In this document: positions 1-8,623 of the stretch, one piece after another
Layout of the letters: each line of letters opens with the position of its first letter
How positions within the stretch are numbered: the first letter of the stretch is position 1
NCBI GenBank assembly: GCA_033791445.1
Contig: JASJGS010000044.1
Span: forward strand, 11,882-75,881
DNA from: JANTGF01 sp033791445
GTDB taxonomy: Bacteria > Bacteroidota > Bacteroidia > Bacteroidales > VadinHA17
Length of the DNA stretch: 64,000 nt
Reading direction: 5' to 3'
Position numbers and translations under genes: made by a program
The notes under the pieces: model-generated
Database searches by the model: none
Seen by the model: the letters and a program-made list of their open reading frames with translations, nothing else
What the model was told of the DNA's origin: nothing

Positions 1-1033
1 CGGGAATTAATACACGGTTTACATATTTGCTTGAATCTTCATCGAAATAACGAACCTGGTTGCCCCATGGTACCATGGAATAGCAATTTATCTGTTTTGA
101 TATACCACAATCCATTGCAAATTGGACGTACTGATCAAAAATGGAATAATCGTAATCCCATTTTCCTGATGAATTGTATATCCAACCAATCATGGATTCA
201 AATGGATCGTATGTTTGGCCTCCCCAGGGGGCTGGAATAATTGATGTTGTAATACACTTTTGACCAGCCTCAGCCAACATGCTTAGAAGAGGTTTTAAAA
301 GATCCCAGTGTTGCTGTGACCAGAGAGGAACTTTATGAAACCTGGCTACTGCAAATGGATTTTGCCAAAGATCAAGATGAAATGACCAGGCGGAAGGAGG
401 AGGCAGGATCTTATCCTGCACTCTTATTGAAATATCCAATGTTTTTTCGGCAACAGAATTATATTGCAGTTTAATACTCCCCTGATAAACTCCTGGAGTT
501 TGGTCAGCAGGGATTTTAAATGTTACCCACATGGGCCGTGTAGCTTGAGCCGGAAGATTCAAACTGTTAACCGGTTCAAGCATATCACCCACGAGGTGAG
601 CCTGTATAGTATCGGAGTCTCTGTAGCCACAACCAGTAAGGAATTCATCTGTAAGTACATAACGAACCGCACGTATCTCAACGGATTCTGAGCTCAATAT
701 ATTACCCTCCTTATCCTTCAGTTCACTGGCCTCCCAGTGTATATCCTTAACATCAGCGTTTGCCCACAATAGGAATTGAGAATGTATTTTTTCACCTCTC
801 CAGCCAACTCCTTCCCAGCTATTTGTATAGTTGATATCTGGTGGTAAATCTCTATTATACCGTTCATCTACTGATCCAAAACTGATTTGTAACCCAGGTT
901 CTACATTATTCCACAATGCAGTTTCTACAACTTCAGGATTATCAGGTTCAGCAAAACCTACATTCAGCTTTTCAGGATCCTTACATGCACTTAAAAGCAG
1001 AATAGAAAGGATAATAACTAAGAGGGTTTTCAT
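1..1033 (-). CDS. DUF4091/GH123-like glycosidase lipoprotein, 3' part beyond window
   Basis: This open frame reads leftward from an ATG at 1033 off the window edge, so only about 344 N-terminal residues are visible. The N-terminus is a lipoprotein signal (hydrophobic LLVIILSILLLSAC, lipobox LSAC), so the protein should be anchored in a membrane facing the periplasm or surface. A beta-sandwich-like region follows, then a segment with ILPPPSAWSFHLDLWQNP, WSQQHWDLLKPLLSMLAEAG and IPAPWGGQTYDPFESMIGW. These resemble the start of the DUF4091/GH123 catalytic barrel, a family that includes beta-N-acetylgalactosaminidases. The catalytic residues lie outside the window, so substrate is an inference. 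It starts 12 bp after the GH29 fucosidase stop on the same strand, which suggests one operon for a fucosylated, amino-sugar-containing glycan. Confidence 0.75.
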   Translation of the reverse strand, partial: MKTLLVIILSILLLSACKDPEKLNVGFAEPDNPEVVETALWNNVEPGLQISFGSVDERYNRDLPPDINYTNSWEGVGWRGEKIHSQFLLWANADVKDIHWEASELKDKEGNILSSESVEIRAVRYVLTDEFLTGCGYRDSDTIQAHLVGDMLEPVNSLNLPAQATRPMWVTFKIPADQTPGVYQGSIKLQYNSVAEKTLDISIRVQDKILPPPSAWSFHLDLWQNPFAVARFHKVPLWSQQHWDLLKPLLSMLAEAGQKCITTSIIPAPWGGQTYDPFESMIGWIYNSSGKWDYDYSIFDQYVQFAMDCGISKQINCYSMVPWGNQVRYFDEDSSKYVNRVLIP

Positions 1034-1045
1034 TTTGAAAATGCT

Positions 1046-2491
1046 TTATTGTTTGATTTTTGTAACTCTAAAAGACCAGGCATATTGACATGGTGGTGTC
1101 TTCTGTATTCCGGAAGGAATACTTATCGAAAATCCCTCCTCACTATTCTTCCATTTTAGTGGCTTGGCATAGCCAAGAAGATAGATTTTAGCTCCTTTCT
1201 CCAGTTCAAAGGATGCAATGGATACTTTTTCAGGAAGCGAAAGTTCATCTTCCCCAGCCAAATAGATCATATTGATGCTTTTATCAGGATTTGCAGTAAA
1301 GCAAATATTTCCTTCCTTGTATGGGGCTATTGCTCTTGTTTTATAAATTGCTTCCCCATTTATTTTCATCCATTTACCAATATCCTTCATACGGCTAATT
1401 GCATCAGGAGGTAGGGTTCCTTCTGGGCTGGGGCCAACATTCAGTAAATAATTACCTCCTTTGGCGACTATATCTACCAGATTATGTACAATGGTCCGTG
1501 TCGATTTATATGTGTCATTTGGAACATATGACCATGAACCTCCCATAGTCATGCATGTTTCCCAGGGGTAATCAAGGGCTTTTTCCGGGATATGCTGTTC
1601 AGGCGTGGTATAATTCTCATATTTCCCCTTAACCGTTCTATCCACGATTATTAAGTTGGGTTGATGGGAACGGGCCATAGTAGCAATCTTTGACATCTCA
1701 ATATCCTGGTTATAAGGTGGTTTTATAGGTTTGTCAGAATCCAGTTCGGGTCTTGGGCGAACCCAGCCACCATCGAGCCAAAGTATATCTACTTTGCCAT
1801 ACCCGGTCATGAGTTCCTCAATTTGCCCATAGGTAAAATCTTTAAATTTCTGCCAGCGATCCGGGTATTTTACAGGATTATAATTCACATGCCTGTCAGG
1901 AGTTGCAAAATAAGGCCACCAGTAATTTTCACTGTGCCAGTCAGGCTTCGAAAAATAAGCACCTGTTTTAAATCCTTCCTTTCTAAATGCATCGAAAATT
2001 TCTTTCGTGATATTCGCTTTTGGATTGCTATGGAAGGCACAACCAGGATCGGTAATACTATAGTCGGTTTGTTTCGTGTCAAACATGCTGAATCCATCGT
2101 GATGCTTTGTGGTAAATACGACGTATTTCATTCCGGCTTCCTTTGCTATTTCTGCCCAGCTTTCAGGGTTAAATTCTACCGGATTAAAAGTTTCCTTGAG
2201 CTTTTCATAAGCTTGTACATATTCCACATAATTGTCCATTTTCCTTTGGCACCAGGGGACATCTTCTGAGCATAATGACCAGGATTCTACTACTCCCCAT
2301 TGTGAATATGGCCCCCAGTGCATCATAAACCCAAATTTTAAATCCTGCCATTCCTCAAGATTTTCTAAAACCAGGGGATCTGTTTCTTTTTCTTCACTAC
2401 CAGGAGATTGAGCAAACGGAAATGATAGGCAAGTAAGAAGTAATACGGCTAACAAAAAGAGTCTTTTTTGTTTGATTGGTTTTGCTTTCAT
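1046..2491 (-). CDS. secreted GH29 alpha-L-fucosidase
   Basis: This 481-residue glycoside hydrolase family 29 enzyme removes terminal alpha-L-fucose from glycans by a retaining mechanism. Residues 1-28 form a classical signal peptide ending in FPFAQ, so it acts in the periplasm or outside. Family landmarks are HWGPYSQW near residue 58, FTTKHHDGFSMFD at 126-138, and DILWLDGGW, in which Asp240 is the likely nucleophile. A later ENYTTPEQ segment fits the family's active-site rim. The length is normal for a bacterial GH29 without accessory modules. It lies directly upstream of the DUF4091/GH123-like lipoprotein. The fucose released could be used by the fucose isomerase and fuculokinase encoded near 29.5-32.9 kb. 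Linkage preference cannot be read from the sequence. Confidence 0.93.
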   Translation of the reverse strand: MKAKPIKQKRLFLLAVLLLTCLSFPFAQSPGSEEKETDPLVLENLEEWQDLKFGFMMHWGPYSQWGVVESWSLCSEDVPWCQRKMDNYVEYVQAYEKLKETFNPVEFNPESWAEIAKEAGMKYVVFTTKHHDGFSMFDTKQTDYSITDPGCAFHSNPKANITKEIFDAFRKEGFKTGAYFSKPDWHSENYWWPYFATPDRHVNYNPVKYPDRWQKFKDFTYGQIEELMTGYGKVDILWLDGGWVRPRPELDSDKPIKPPYNQDIEMSKIATMARSHQPNLIIVDRTVKGKYENYTTPEQHIPEKALDYPWETCMTMGGSWSYVPNDTYKSTRTIVHNLVDIVAKGGNYLLNVGPSPEGTLPPDAISRMKDIGKWMKINGEAIYKTRAIAPYKEGNICFTANPDKSINMIYLAGEDELSLPEKVSIASFELEKGAKIYLLGYAKPLKWKNSEEGFSISIPSGIQKTPPCQYAWSFRVTKIKQ

Positions 2492-2920
2492 TTTAATCGA
2501 ATTATTGGGTTATTTCTCTTCAAGCCATTTTGACTGGAATCGCGGAAAAGGAATTTTTTTTACAACGATTTTAGGAAAATCAAAAAAAATAATGAAACTG
2601 AAATTTTCGTCTAACTGATGGTAAATCATTCAAAAATACTATCAAAGATTTAGGGTGAGGCAATATTCAAATAAAGAAGCCCTATTTAAAATCATTAAAA
2701 ATAAATATAGAGCATTTTCAAGGTATAACTTTTACAACAAAATCCCGTAACATACTTCCAGAAGAGAGTATTATTAAGTGCCTCAATTTAAATATTTCTT
2801 AGTAGGTCTTTATTGTGTTGATTGTCAGGTTTTTGTGTTTTTATTTCTCACAGCCAGATTAAAATTCAAACAAAGATCAGGTATTCAATTTTATAAATGA
2901 TTATTAAAACTCAAGGGTAA
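2492..2920. other. 429-bp intergenic region between divergent genes
   Basis: AT-rich spacer between the leftward fucosidase operon and the rightward HisKA-receiver gene, so both promoters should lie here. I see no long open frame, RNA gene, strong inverted repeat or convincing TAnnTTTG box with a well-placed -33 element. Confidence 0.6.
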
Positions 2921-3805
2921 ATGCAGAAAAAGGCAATAATTCCATATGTTGGTCTTGCAATTATTATACTTTGGTTCGTTCAAGCCTTTTTCGATAGTAT
3001 TTTTTCAACTGGCACAAGTTTTATTGAATCACTCTTAACTGATATTCCCCCTTCAGAGCTGGCATTTCGACTGTTCCTGATAGCATTTGTAATTGGAGTA
3101 AGTGTTTTTTTCTATCTCCGATTTCTGCGGTCAACCCAGAATATTGAAAGCATTGATATTGAAATTCCGGAGGGTATTAAGAAACTGGCAGAACGTGACC
3201 CACAGTTTCTTTTGAACTTCCTGCACAAAATCAGGACCCAGCTCAATAATGTGTTGGGCTTTGCTGATCTGATCAGAGATGAGGAGATTAGTAAATCTGA
3301 TTCAGATCGGTATTTTGGTTATATAGAAACCAGCAAACAATCTACACATTCTGCCATTGACGAGTTGATTGGAACCCTGAAAGTAGGCGATGCGAAAACA
3401 TTGAAGACCAATGAGGACTACCTGGAAATAATTAACTGGCAGGATAAAAAAATCTTAATTGCTGAAGATGTTGAAATGAACTTTATTCTGTTGAAAGCCG
3501 TTCTTGATAAAACAGGAGCTGAAGTTTTGTGGGCAAAAGATGGAAATGAAGTGTTAAAGATTTTTAGAAAGAACCGTGATGTGAACCTCATTTTGATGGA
3601 CATATTGATGCCTGAGATGGATGGATTTGAAGCGACTAAATCCATTCGTAAATTTGATACAGAAGTGCCCATTATCGCCCAGACGGCCTATAATTTTGAC
3701 TGGACAGCCATACAAAAAGAAGGACTTGGCTTCGACGATTTTATCTCCAAGCCTATCGGTCATTATGATTTGATTTTAAAAACTTATCGCTATCTCGATA
3801 GGTAG
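2921..3805 (+). CDS. membrane HisKA-receiver protein without ATPase domain
   Basis: This 294-residue protein has two membrane segments (about residues 7-28 and 48-68). A dimerisation/phosphoacceptor-like helix follows, with FLHKIRTQLNNVLGFADL around His102, which matches the H-box of hybrid kinases (HEIRTPLN-type). After about 70 residues comes a complete receiver domain: acidic pair Glu182-Asp183, phospho-Asp227 in LILMDILMPEMDG, then a Thr/Lys-type end (AQTAYN, ISKPIG). The HATPase_c domain with N, G1 and G2 boxes, normally between HisKA and receiver, is absent and there is no room for it. It therefore cannot autophosphorylate alone and may be phosphorylated by another kinase or serve as a phosphate sink. 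The full-length hybrid kinase at 55422-57128 shows the layout it lacks. Confidence 0.75.
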   Translation: MQKKAIIPYVGLAIIILWFVQAFFDSIFSTGTSFIESLLTDIPPSELAFRLFLIAFVIGVSVFFYLRFLRSTQNIESIDIEIPEGIKKLAERDPQFLLNFLHKIRTQLNNVLGFADLIRDEEISKSDSDRYFGYIETSKQSTHSAIDELIGTLKVGDAKTLKTNEDYLEIINWQDKKILIAEDVEMNFILLKAVLDKTGAEVLWAKDGNEVLKIFRKNRDVNLILMDILMPEMDGFEATKSIRKFDTEVPIIAQTAYNFDWTAIQKEGLGFDDFISKPIGHYDLILKTYRYLDR

Positions 3806-3859
3806 AATCCTTATCCCATCAAATTCTCTCTTGTAGTAATTTCAACTGGATTTAAAATT

Positions 3860-6800
3860 TCATTTTTTAACCTGAGCAGGATGTTTAACTATTCCTGTGT
3901 AGAAAGGAATACAGTCTGATTCTTTGTGACTTTTGACCAAATTAGTGATGGGAGCCAGCAACTTTGAAATTACATGTACATCGTCAAGCTTTGGATCTTT
4001 TATAGAACCTTTTATGTTTTGGCTAAGAATACTGCAGCCTTTTTGATTTAACAGAGCAAGAGTGATATCAAGACTATCAAGCCCCAGGTTGATCCACCCT
4101 GATGCCGCAATTCGATTTTCGGGAGTCGTAAAAGCTATATCTTGCATTCTAAGGTTGCCCTTTTGTATATTCCAATCGGTGTATAATTCTAGAATATTCG
4201 ATGATTCTTCAGGATTTGAAACCAAAAGACTGGTAAAGTCAAATCCTTTTGTAACAGCAAGTCCAACAGGGCCAGCAAAAATAACAGCCCCTATGTCTAC
4301 AAGTGTGAAATGTTGGGTCCGTTCAAATTTTTTTGTAATTTCATCGATATCAATTCCCTCCAAATTTAGGTTTGAACCTTTTAATTGAGCTTCTCCATTT
4401 AAAGTTGGCGCAATACTTAACCAATCACTCCCTTTAAAATCAAGAGACAAGTCAAAATCCACTAATCCCTTTAGAGCTTGTTTTTCCTTGAAACTTTCAA
4501 GAAACTTCTCCACCTGAAACTGCTTTACAGTGTATTTTATGGAGTAGGACGGAGGTTCGTTGAAAGGACTCAGAACCAACTTACCTGTACCTTCCTTGCC
4601 AAACAAGCTAACTTTTTCAGGAGTAATGGTATACGTACCATCTATTGCTTCAATTCCAAAATATACACTGTCAGCCTTAAAATGAGATGTTTTTATTTTT
4701 CTGGCGGATAAATCAAATGAAGCAGTAAGCTTGGAAAGTGGGTTCGCATTGTGCTTATAATCTATATCACGGCCATAAAATTGAATTGAATCAATAATAA
4801 TTGTATCTGAACTACTTGAATAGGATAATTTACTGGTTTTGAATTCAAGTCTATTTAAGATGGATTTAGTCTTTTTTATAAAGAACAACTTGCATGCCAT
4901 TCCTCCGGTAAGCATAGCATTAAGTGCCTTTGGAATAGTATCTGTTTTATAATAGTAAAACAATTTACCCGGATTTAATTCTTGAGCATGAAGTTGTATC
5001 TCCAGTTTTAAAGCTTTGTCAGGTGGGGAAAATATATCCAAAGATGTATTCAAATAACTACCGGCAACCTGGATAGCAAAGTCATTAAAATCAAGGTGTA
5101 AAAGGCTATCTATTTCTCCCAAAATAAAAATTCCCTGGTTTATTTTAATGGGAGGAAAAAGGTTTTCAATATCAGCATTCAAATGTTTAATGTTGAATTT
5201 AATCTCTGGGACTTTTTTAAAATTCTTAAGCTTATAAAGTGTGGTAGATATATCCACATCCATATTTATTTCATTTATTTTATGAGGAAAGCTTTCACCA
5301 ATTTTTGGATCAAAGGATAGAAATTCTGGCAAGTCAAAGCTTGATGAGCTTATAATAAGATCTGCAGAAATGTTTTTCCCCTCATCTTTTATAAATTGGG
5401 AAATATTAAATACGGACCCATCAATTTGAAGATCAGTATTACCTGTTTTAATTTGTAAATTAAAAAGGTCCAGCGTATACAGGTTTCCTCTCAGGTTCCC
5501 ATTTAAGAGGCTTACGTGATAATCAGTAATATTAAATGAAATACTATCCAATAAAACTGAAATGTTATTCCTACTGTCTCGTATCCAACCCGAATCAGCT
5601 ATAAAATGGCCGGTAAACTGATCTTTGATTTGAACAGTTCCAGACAAATCCGAAAGCTGATTGATTTTGAATATAGCATCAAAACCTTTTAAGTCTGTTT
5701 TTAGGTCTATAGTATAATCCAAATGTGGAGAATTGAAATCTTCGAGGTAGAATAACCCATTAATATGTCCCTTGGGAAGTTGTGCTGAAATGGTATCGAT
5801 TTTGAGATAGGCTTGGGATAAATCAGCCTTCTTCCCAGAATTAAAATGCCCGTTAATACTCAGGTTCTGAATGGTTTTATTTGATTCCGGGATTTTTACA
5901 TTTAGATTATTTACGCCAAATTTACAATTGACTTCAGGAATCTCAGGATACAAAAAGCCAATGATACTGGCAGTAAAATATACGTCTCCACTTTTGATGT
6001 TCTTGATTCCTGGCTTGGTTAAAAATAATTTCAGGAAGCTTATATCCTCATCAGACCCATCTAGTTCAAGATCTAATTTTATTTTTTCATTTAATTGTGC
6101 AATACCCTTTAAGTTCATTTTTGCTTCTTGAACAATCATTTCACTCGGATCTATAGAAAGGGTTTTTCTCTCCCTGTCATAATGAATGGAGGACTTTAAA
6201 CCCAGACTTATATTTTGAATATTTTTTTGATCAGATAGCTGCAAATCTGAAATATCCATTTGCAAACGGCAGGTAGTTTTGATAATTTCAGGCATGTATT
6301 CAAAGGATGCTTTTAGCACGTCAATTTTGGCAACTGCACTTTTTCTAGAGAGCTTGCTATGGTAATTCAATGCAACATTTTTGAAATAAACCTGATTGAT
6401 TGAAAGATCCATTTCAGACTTGGAGAATTTATTCGAATTATTGGATTCAGAAGCTTTTGGCTGTTTATGAATAATATGATCGGTTTCTGAAGGAGAAAAT
6501 GCTTTAATGAAATTGTAGCTACTATCAACATCATTGATTAAATTAAACTCTCCACCTTCAATTGTAATCCTTGAAACATCAATGTGACCCTTGAGAAGTT
6601 CAAGAATGTTAATCCCTGCATGCAATGCCTCAATATTTGCAATAGGCTTTTCAAGGGAATCAATAAATGCCTTTTTTTCTAGTATTTTAATATTGGTAAG
6701 AGTGACTGAAACGCTTGGTAATTGTACGAATGGGGATAGGTGAATATCATTGAAAGTGATTACACTATTTGTTCGTTTACTTGTTTCTGCTATAATTTTC

Positions 6801-6931
6801 CTGCCAATATTATCTTTATTTATATAAAATAATACAAGAATGAATAATAGTAATCCTATTAAAACCAAGAATGTGGTTAAAGCAGCTTTAATAAGCCTTG
6901 AAAAAGATGGTTTTCTTTTCTTGTAGGACAT
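3860..6931 (-). CDS. large AsmA-like inner-membrane-anchored protein
   Basis: This 1023-residue protein has a basic N-terminus, one membrane helix (about residues 12-33), then a very long beta-rich periplasmic region. The first residues after the helix (IGRKIIAETSKRTNSVITFNDI) and the repeated LSINGHF/LNLEGI-type strands fit the AsmA/DUF748 family of bridge-like proteins. These are thought to move lipids or assist outer-membrane assembly. The C-terminal part (GEAQLKGSNLNLEGIDID, then RIAASGWINLGLDSLDITL, GSIKDPKL) is the typical AsmA C-terminal region. It converges on the HisKA-receiver gene, 54 bp away. A second AsmA-like protein lies at 57171-60014. It could also be called TamB-like, but no DUF490 tail is visible. 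Confidence 0.75.
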   Translation of the reverse strand: MSYKKRKPSFSRLIKAALTTFLVLIGLLLFILVLFYINKDNIGRKIIAETSKRTNSVITFNDIHLSPFVQLPSVSVTLTNIKILEKKAFIDSLEKPIANIEALHAGINILELLKGHIDVSRITIEGGEFNLINDVDSSYNFIKAFSPSETDHIIHKQPKASESNNSNKFSKSEMDLSINQVYFKNVALNYHSKLSRKSAVAKIDVLKASFEYMPEIIKTTCRLQMDISDLQLSDQKNIQNISLGLKSSIHYDRERKTLSIDPSEMIVQEAKMNLKGIAQLNEKIKLDLELDGSDEDISFLKLFLTKPGIKNIKSGDVYFTASIIGFLYPEIPEVNCKFGVNNLNVKIPESNKTIQNLSINGHFNSGKKADLSQAYLKIDTISAQLPKGHINGLFYLEDFNSPHLDYTIDLKTDLKGFDAIFKINQLSDLSGTVQIKDQFTGHFIADSGWIRDSRNNISVLLDSISFNITDYHVSLLNGNLRGNLYTLDLFNLQIKTGNTDLQIDGSVFNISQFIKDEGKNISADLIISSSSFDLPEFLSFDPKIGESFPHKINEINMDVDISTTLYKLKNFKKVPEIKFNIKHLNADIENLFPPIKINQGIFILGEIDSLLHLDFNDFAIQVAGSYLNTSLDIFSPPDKALKLEIQLHAQELNPGKLFYYYKTDTIPKALNAMLTGGMACKLFFIKKTKSILNRLEFKTSKLSYSSSSDTIIIDSIQFYGRDIDYKHNANPLSKLTASFDLSARKIKTSHFKADSVYFGIEAIDGTYTITPEKVSLFGKEGTGKLVLSPFNEPPSYSIKYTVKQFQVEKFLESFKEKQALKGLVDFDLSLDFKGSDWLSIAPTLNGEAQLKGSNLNLEGIDIDEITKKFERTQHFTLVDIGAVIFAGPVGLAVTKGFDFTSLLVSNPEESSNILELYTDWNIQKGNLRMQDIAFTTPENRIAASGWINLGLDSLDITLALLNQKGCSILSQNIKGSIKDPKLDDVHVISKLLAPITNLVKSHKESDCIPFYTGIVKHPAQVKK

Positions 6932-7018
6932 ACTAATTTATAATGCCGAATATTTCTCCCCCTTATTCATGGTAAGCAAGTTTAAAGATACCAAAATCCG
7001 AAAATCTTTTCGCAAAGT

Positions 7019-7687
7019 TTACGGTTTCCCACCTTTTTTTAGGTTCAATAATATGGAGAATGCCTTCTGAACATCCGCATCGCTCACCACAATGGTAAAT
7101 TCATTGGTCGTAGATATAACTTCTAGGATATTTACTCCATCCCACGCCAGATTTTTTAAAATAAAATAATAGAATCCTGATATTTCGGTATTTTCATCAG
7201 GAAGTCGCATGGTTATGGTGGAAAGATCTGTCTTTTTGCTTACCAATTGCTCTGTTTTAAAAAGTTCGTCCATTAAAGTTTCCTGGGATGAACTAATCAC
7301 AATAGTGGTTTCATTGATACCCTGAGAAAAGGTATAGAAAATTCCCATCTGGTCTTCCAGTTGCTTCAACAGGATGGATTGCTTTTTTCGCAGGCCATCT
7401 GTATTTAGATAGGTGTAATCCATTAGATCAGATCGAACTGTAAAATCACCGAGGTTGGTGATAAAATCTTTCAGTCCTATATTTATTTTGTGATAATAAT
7501 TCGGAGCCAGGCGATTAATAGCCATGATTATAGCTCCCTCATTTACCTCTTTTTTTAGTTTTCTTTCTACCTGAGGCCTGATCTTACGAGCCAGAGAGGA
7601 TACATTAATGAGCTTGTCTGCCATGGCCTCTTCAAGAAATGGTGAATGAGCAATTATTTCCTTTACCGCTTCTGAAATAGTTATCAT
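7019..7687 (-). CDS. ACT-like domain protein of unknown function
   Basis: This 222-residue soluble protein is not one I can name. Its N-terminal 60 residues (AVKEIIAHSPFLEEAMADKL, ARKIRPQVERKL) look helical and could form a small helix-turn-helix. The second half contains two beta-alpha-beta stretches. The last one (GFYYFILKNLAWDGVNILEV, ISTTNEFTIVVSDADVQKAF) closely resembles the ACT regulatory domain of aspartate kinases, including the ISTTNEFTIVV strand. No kinase domain is present. Aspartate kinase itself lies 0.9 kb away, so a role in amino-acid sensing is possible but inferred. It is divergent from the CYTH gene with an 84-bp spacer. Confidence 0.55.
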   Translation of the reverse strand: MITISEAVKEIIAHSPFLEEAMADKLINVSSLARKIRPQVERKLKKEVNEGAIIMAINRLAPNYYHKINIGLKDFITNLGDFTVRSDLMDYTYLNTDGLRKKQSILLKQLEDQMGIFYTFSQGINETTIVISSSQETLMDELFKTEQLVSKKTDLSTITMRLPDENTEISGFYYFILKNLAWDGVNILEVISTTNEFTIVVSDADVQKAFSILLNLKKGGKP

Positions 7688-7724
7688 AGTTAAATATTTA
7701 ACACAATGTTAAAATAAATATAGG

Positions 7725-7732
7725 TAAATTTG
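7725..7732 (+). promoter_or_regulatory. candidate Bacteroidota -7 box for the CYTH gene
   Basis: TAAATTTG fits the TAnnTTTG -7 consensus of Bacteroidota sigma-70 promoters and lies 39 bp before the CYTH start. I see no clear -33 TTTG at the expected distance, so this is tentative. Confidence 0.3.
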
Positions 7733-7771
7733 AAATATTATTAACACTGTTTCTTAGATTGATTTATAAAT

Positions 7772-8239
7772 ATGGGAGTAGAGATAGAGAGGAAGTTTCT
7801 CATTATAGGCGATTATAAACACCTGGCAAAAGAAGTCGACGAGATTTCTCAGGGATACTTATCGTTGTCTAATGAGCAGGCTGTTCGAATTAGGGTTTCA
7901 GGGGAAAAGGGATACATTACTATCAAAGGAATGGGTAATAAGACTGGAGTAAGCAGAGAGGAGTGGGAGTATGAAATTCCTGTTTCCGATGCCCTGGAAT
8001 TATTGAGAATGTGTAAAAATGGTATTATCCGAAAAAATAGATATTTGATAGATTTTGAAGGAAAGACCTTTGAGGTAGATGAGTTCTCTGGCGACAATGA
8101 AGGCCTTGTGGTAGCTGAGCTTGAATTGAATTCTGAAAATGAGCCCTTTGAAAAACCTTCCTGGCTTGGTCGTGAAATAACCGGAGAAGATAAGTACTAT
8201 AACCTTATGCTGGTAAAACATCCATTTAAGGATTGGTAG
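7772..8239 (+). CDS. CYTH-domain triphosphate tunnel metalloenzyme
   Basis: This 155-residue protein is a single CYTH domain. The diagnostic ExExK motif is at the N-terminus (Glu4, Glu6, Lys8 in GVEIERKF). Tunnel-lining basic and acidic residues follow in order: RIRVSGEKGYITIKG, RKNRYLIDFEGKTFEVDEF and LVVAELELNSE. The family hydrolyses triphosphates such as inorganic triphosphate or thiamine triphosphate, or makes cAMP in the CyaB branch. Short stand-alone bacterial versions are most often triphosphatases, so that is the likelier role. It has normal family length and its own promoter region. No neighbour explains its substrate, although a PPK2 polyphosphate kinase lies elsewhere in the window (49044-49904). 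Confidence 0.88.
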   Translation: MGVEIERKFLIIGDYKHLAKEVDEISQGYLSLSNEQAVRIRVSGEKGYITIKGMGNKTGVSREEWEYEIPVSDALELLRMCKNGIIRKNRYLIDFEGKTFEVDEFSGDNEGLVVAELELNSENEPFEKPSWLGREITGEDKYYNLMLVKHPFKDW

Positions 8240-8259
8240 GAGATTTTATTGGTCCTAAA

Positions 8260-8460
8260 GTCTAAGAGTCTCAAGGTTCCATAGTTGCAATTTCCCAAAA
8301 TTCCCATATTCTAAATTTCCAAAGTTCCAATGTTCCATTTTTTCGGAGTTCCGATGGTTCAATGTTGAATAGTTTCACTTTTCAAGGCTCTAAAGCTCCA
8401 TAGTTCTGATGTTTCAGTGTTTCAGTGTTTCAGTGTTTCAGTGTTTCAAAGTCCTAAAGT
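8260..8460. repeat. degenerate GTTCCA/GTTTCA-rich intergenic repeat tract
   Basis: This part of the 384-bp spacer before lysC consists of loosely repeated short words such as GGTTCCATAGTT, AATTTCC, AAGTTCC, AATGTTCC and GTTTCA. It ends in the clean tandem run at 8411-8448. It has no open frame of note and looks like expanded low-complexity sequence. The remaining 8461-8623 is AT-rich and probably holds the lysC promoter, but I cannot place one confidently. Confidence 0.6.
8411..8448. repeat. GTTTCAGT tandem microsatellite, about 4.75 copies
   Basis: The unit GTTTCAGT is repeated head-to-tail without error: four full copies and a final GTTTCA. It lies about 175 bp upstream of the lysC start, so copy-number change by slippage could be neutral or could alter the leader. 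Confidence 0.85.
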
Positions 8461-8623
8461 TACACCAATCCACCATTCCTATGTTCCATTATTTAGGTTC
8501 TTTTTTTTCATGGTTTTAGCTTGTTTAAAATTTAACAATATGTTAAGAATATGTTTTAGTTTTTGTATTTTTTTTGGTACTTTATTTCAAGAGCTACATT
8601 TGCTGCCAAGAAATTTATAAAAA

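Noticed and set aside
831..1088. Plus-strand open frame of 85 residues
   Set aside because: It lies opposite the GH123-like coding sequence, has no family features, and is a shadow frame.
8411..8448. Possible CRISPR-like repeat run
   Set aside because: Units are only 8 bp, head-to-tail with no spacers, and no cas genes are near. It is a microsatellite.
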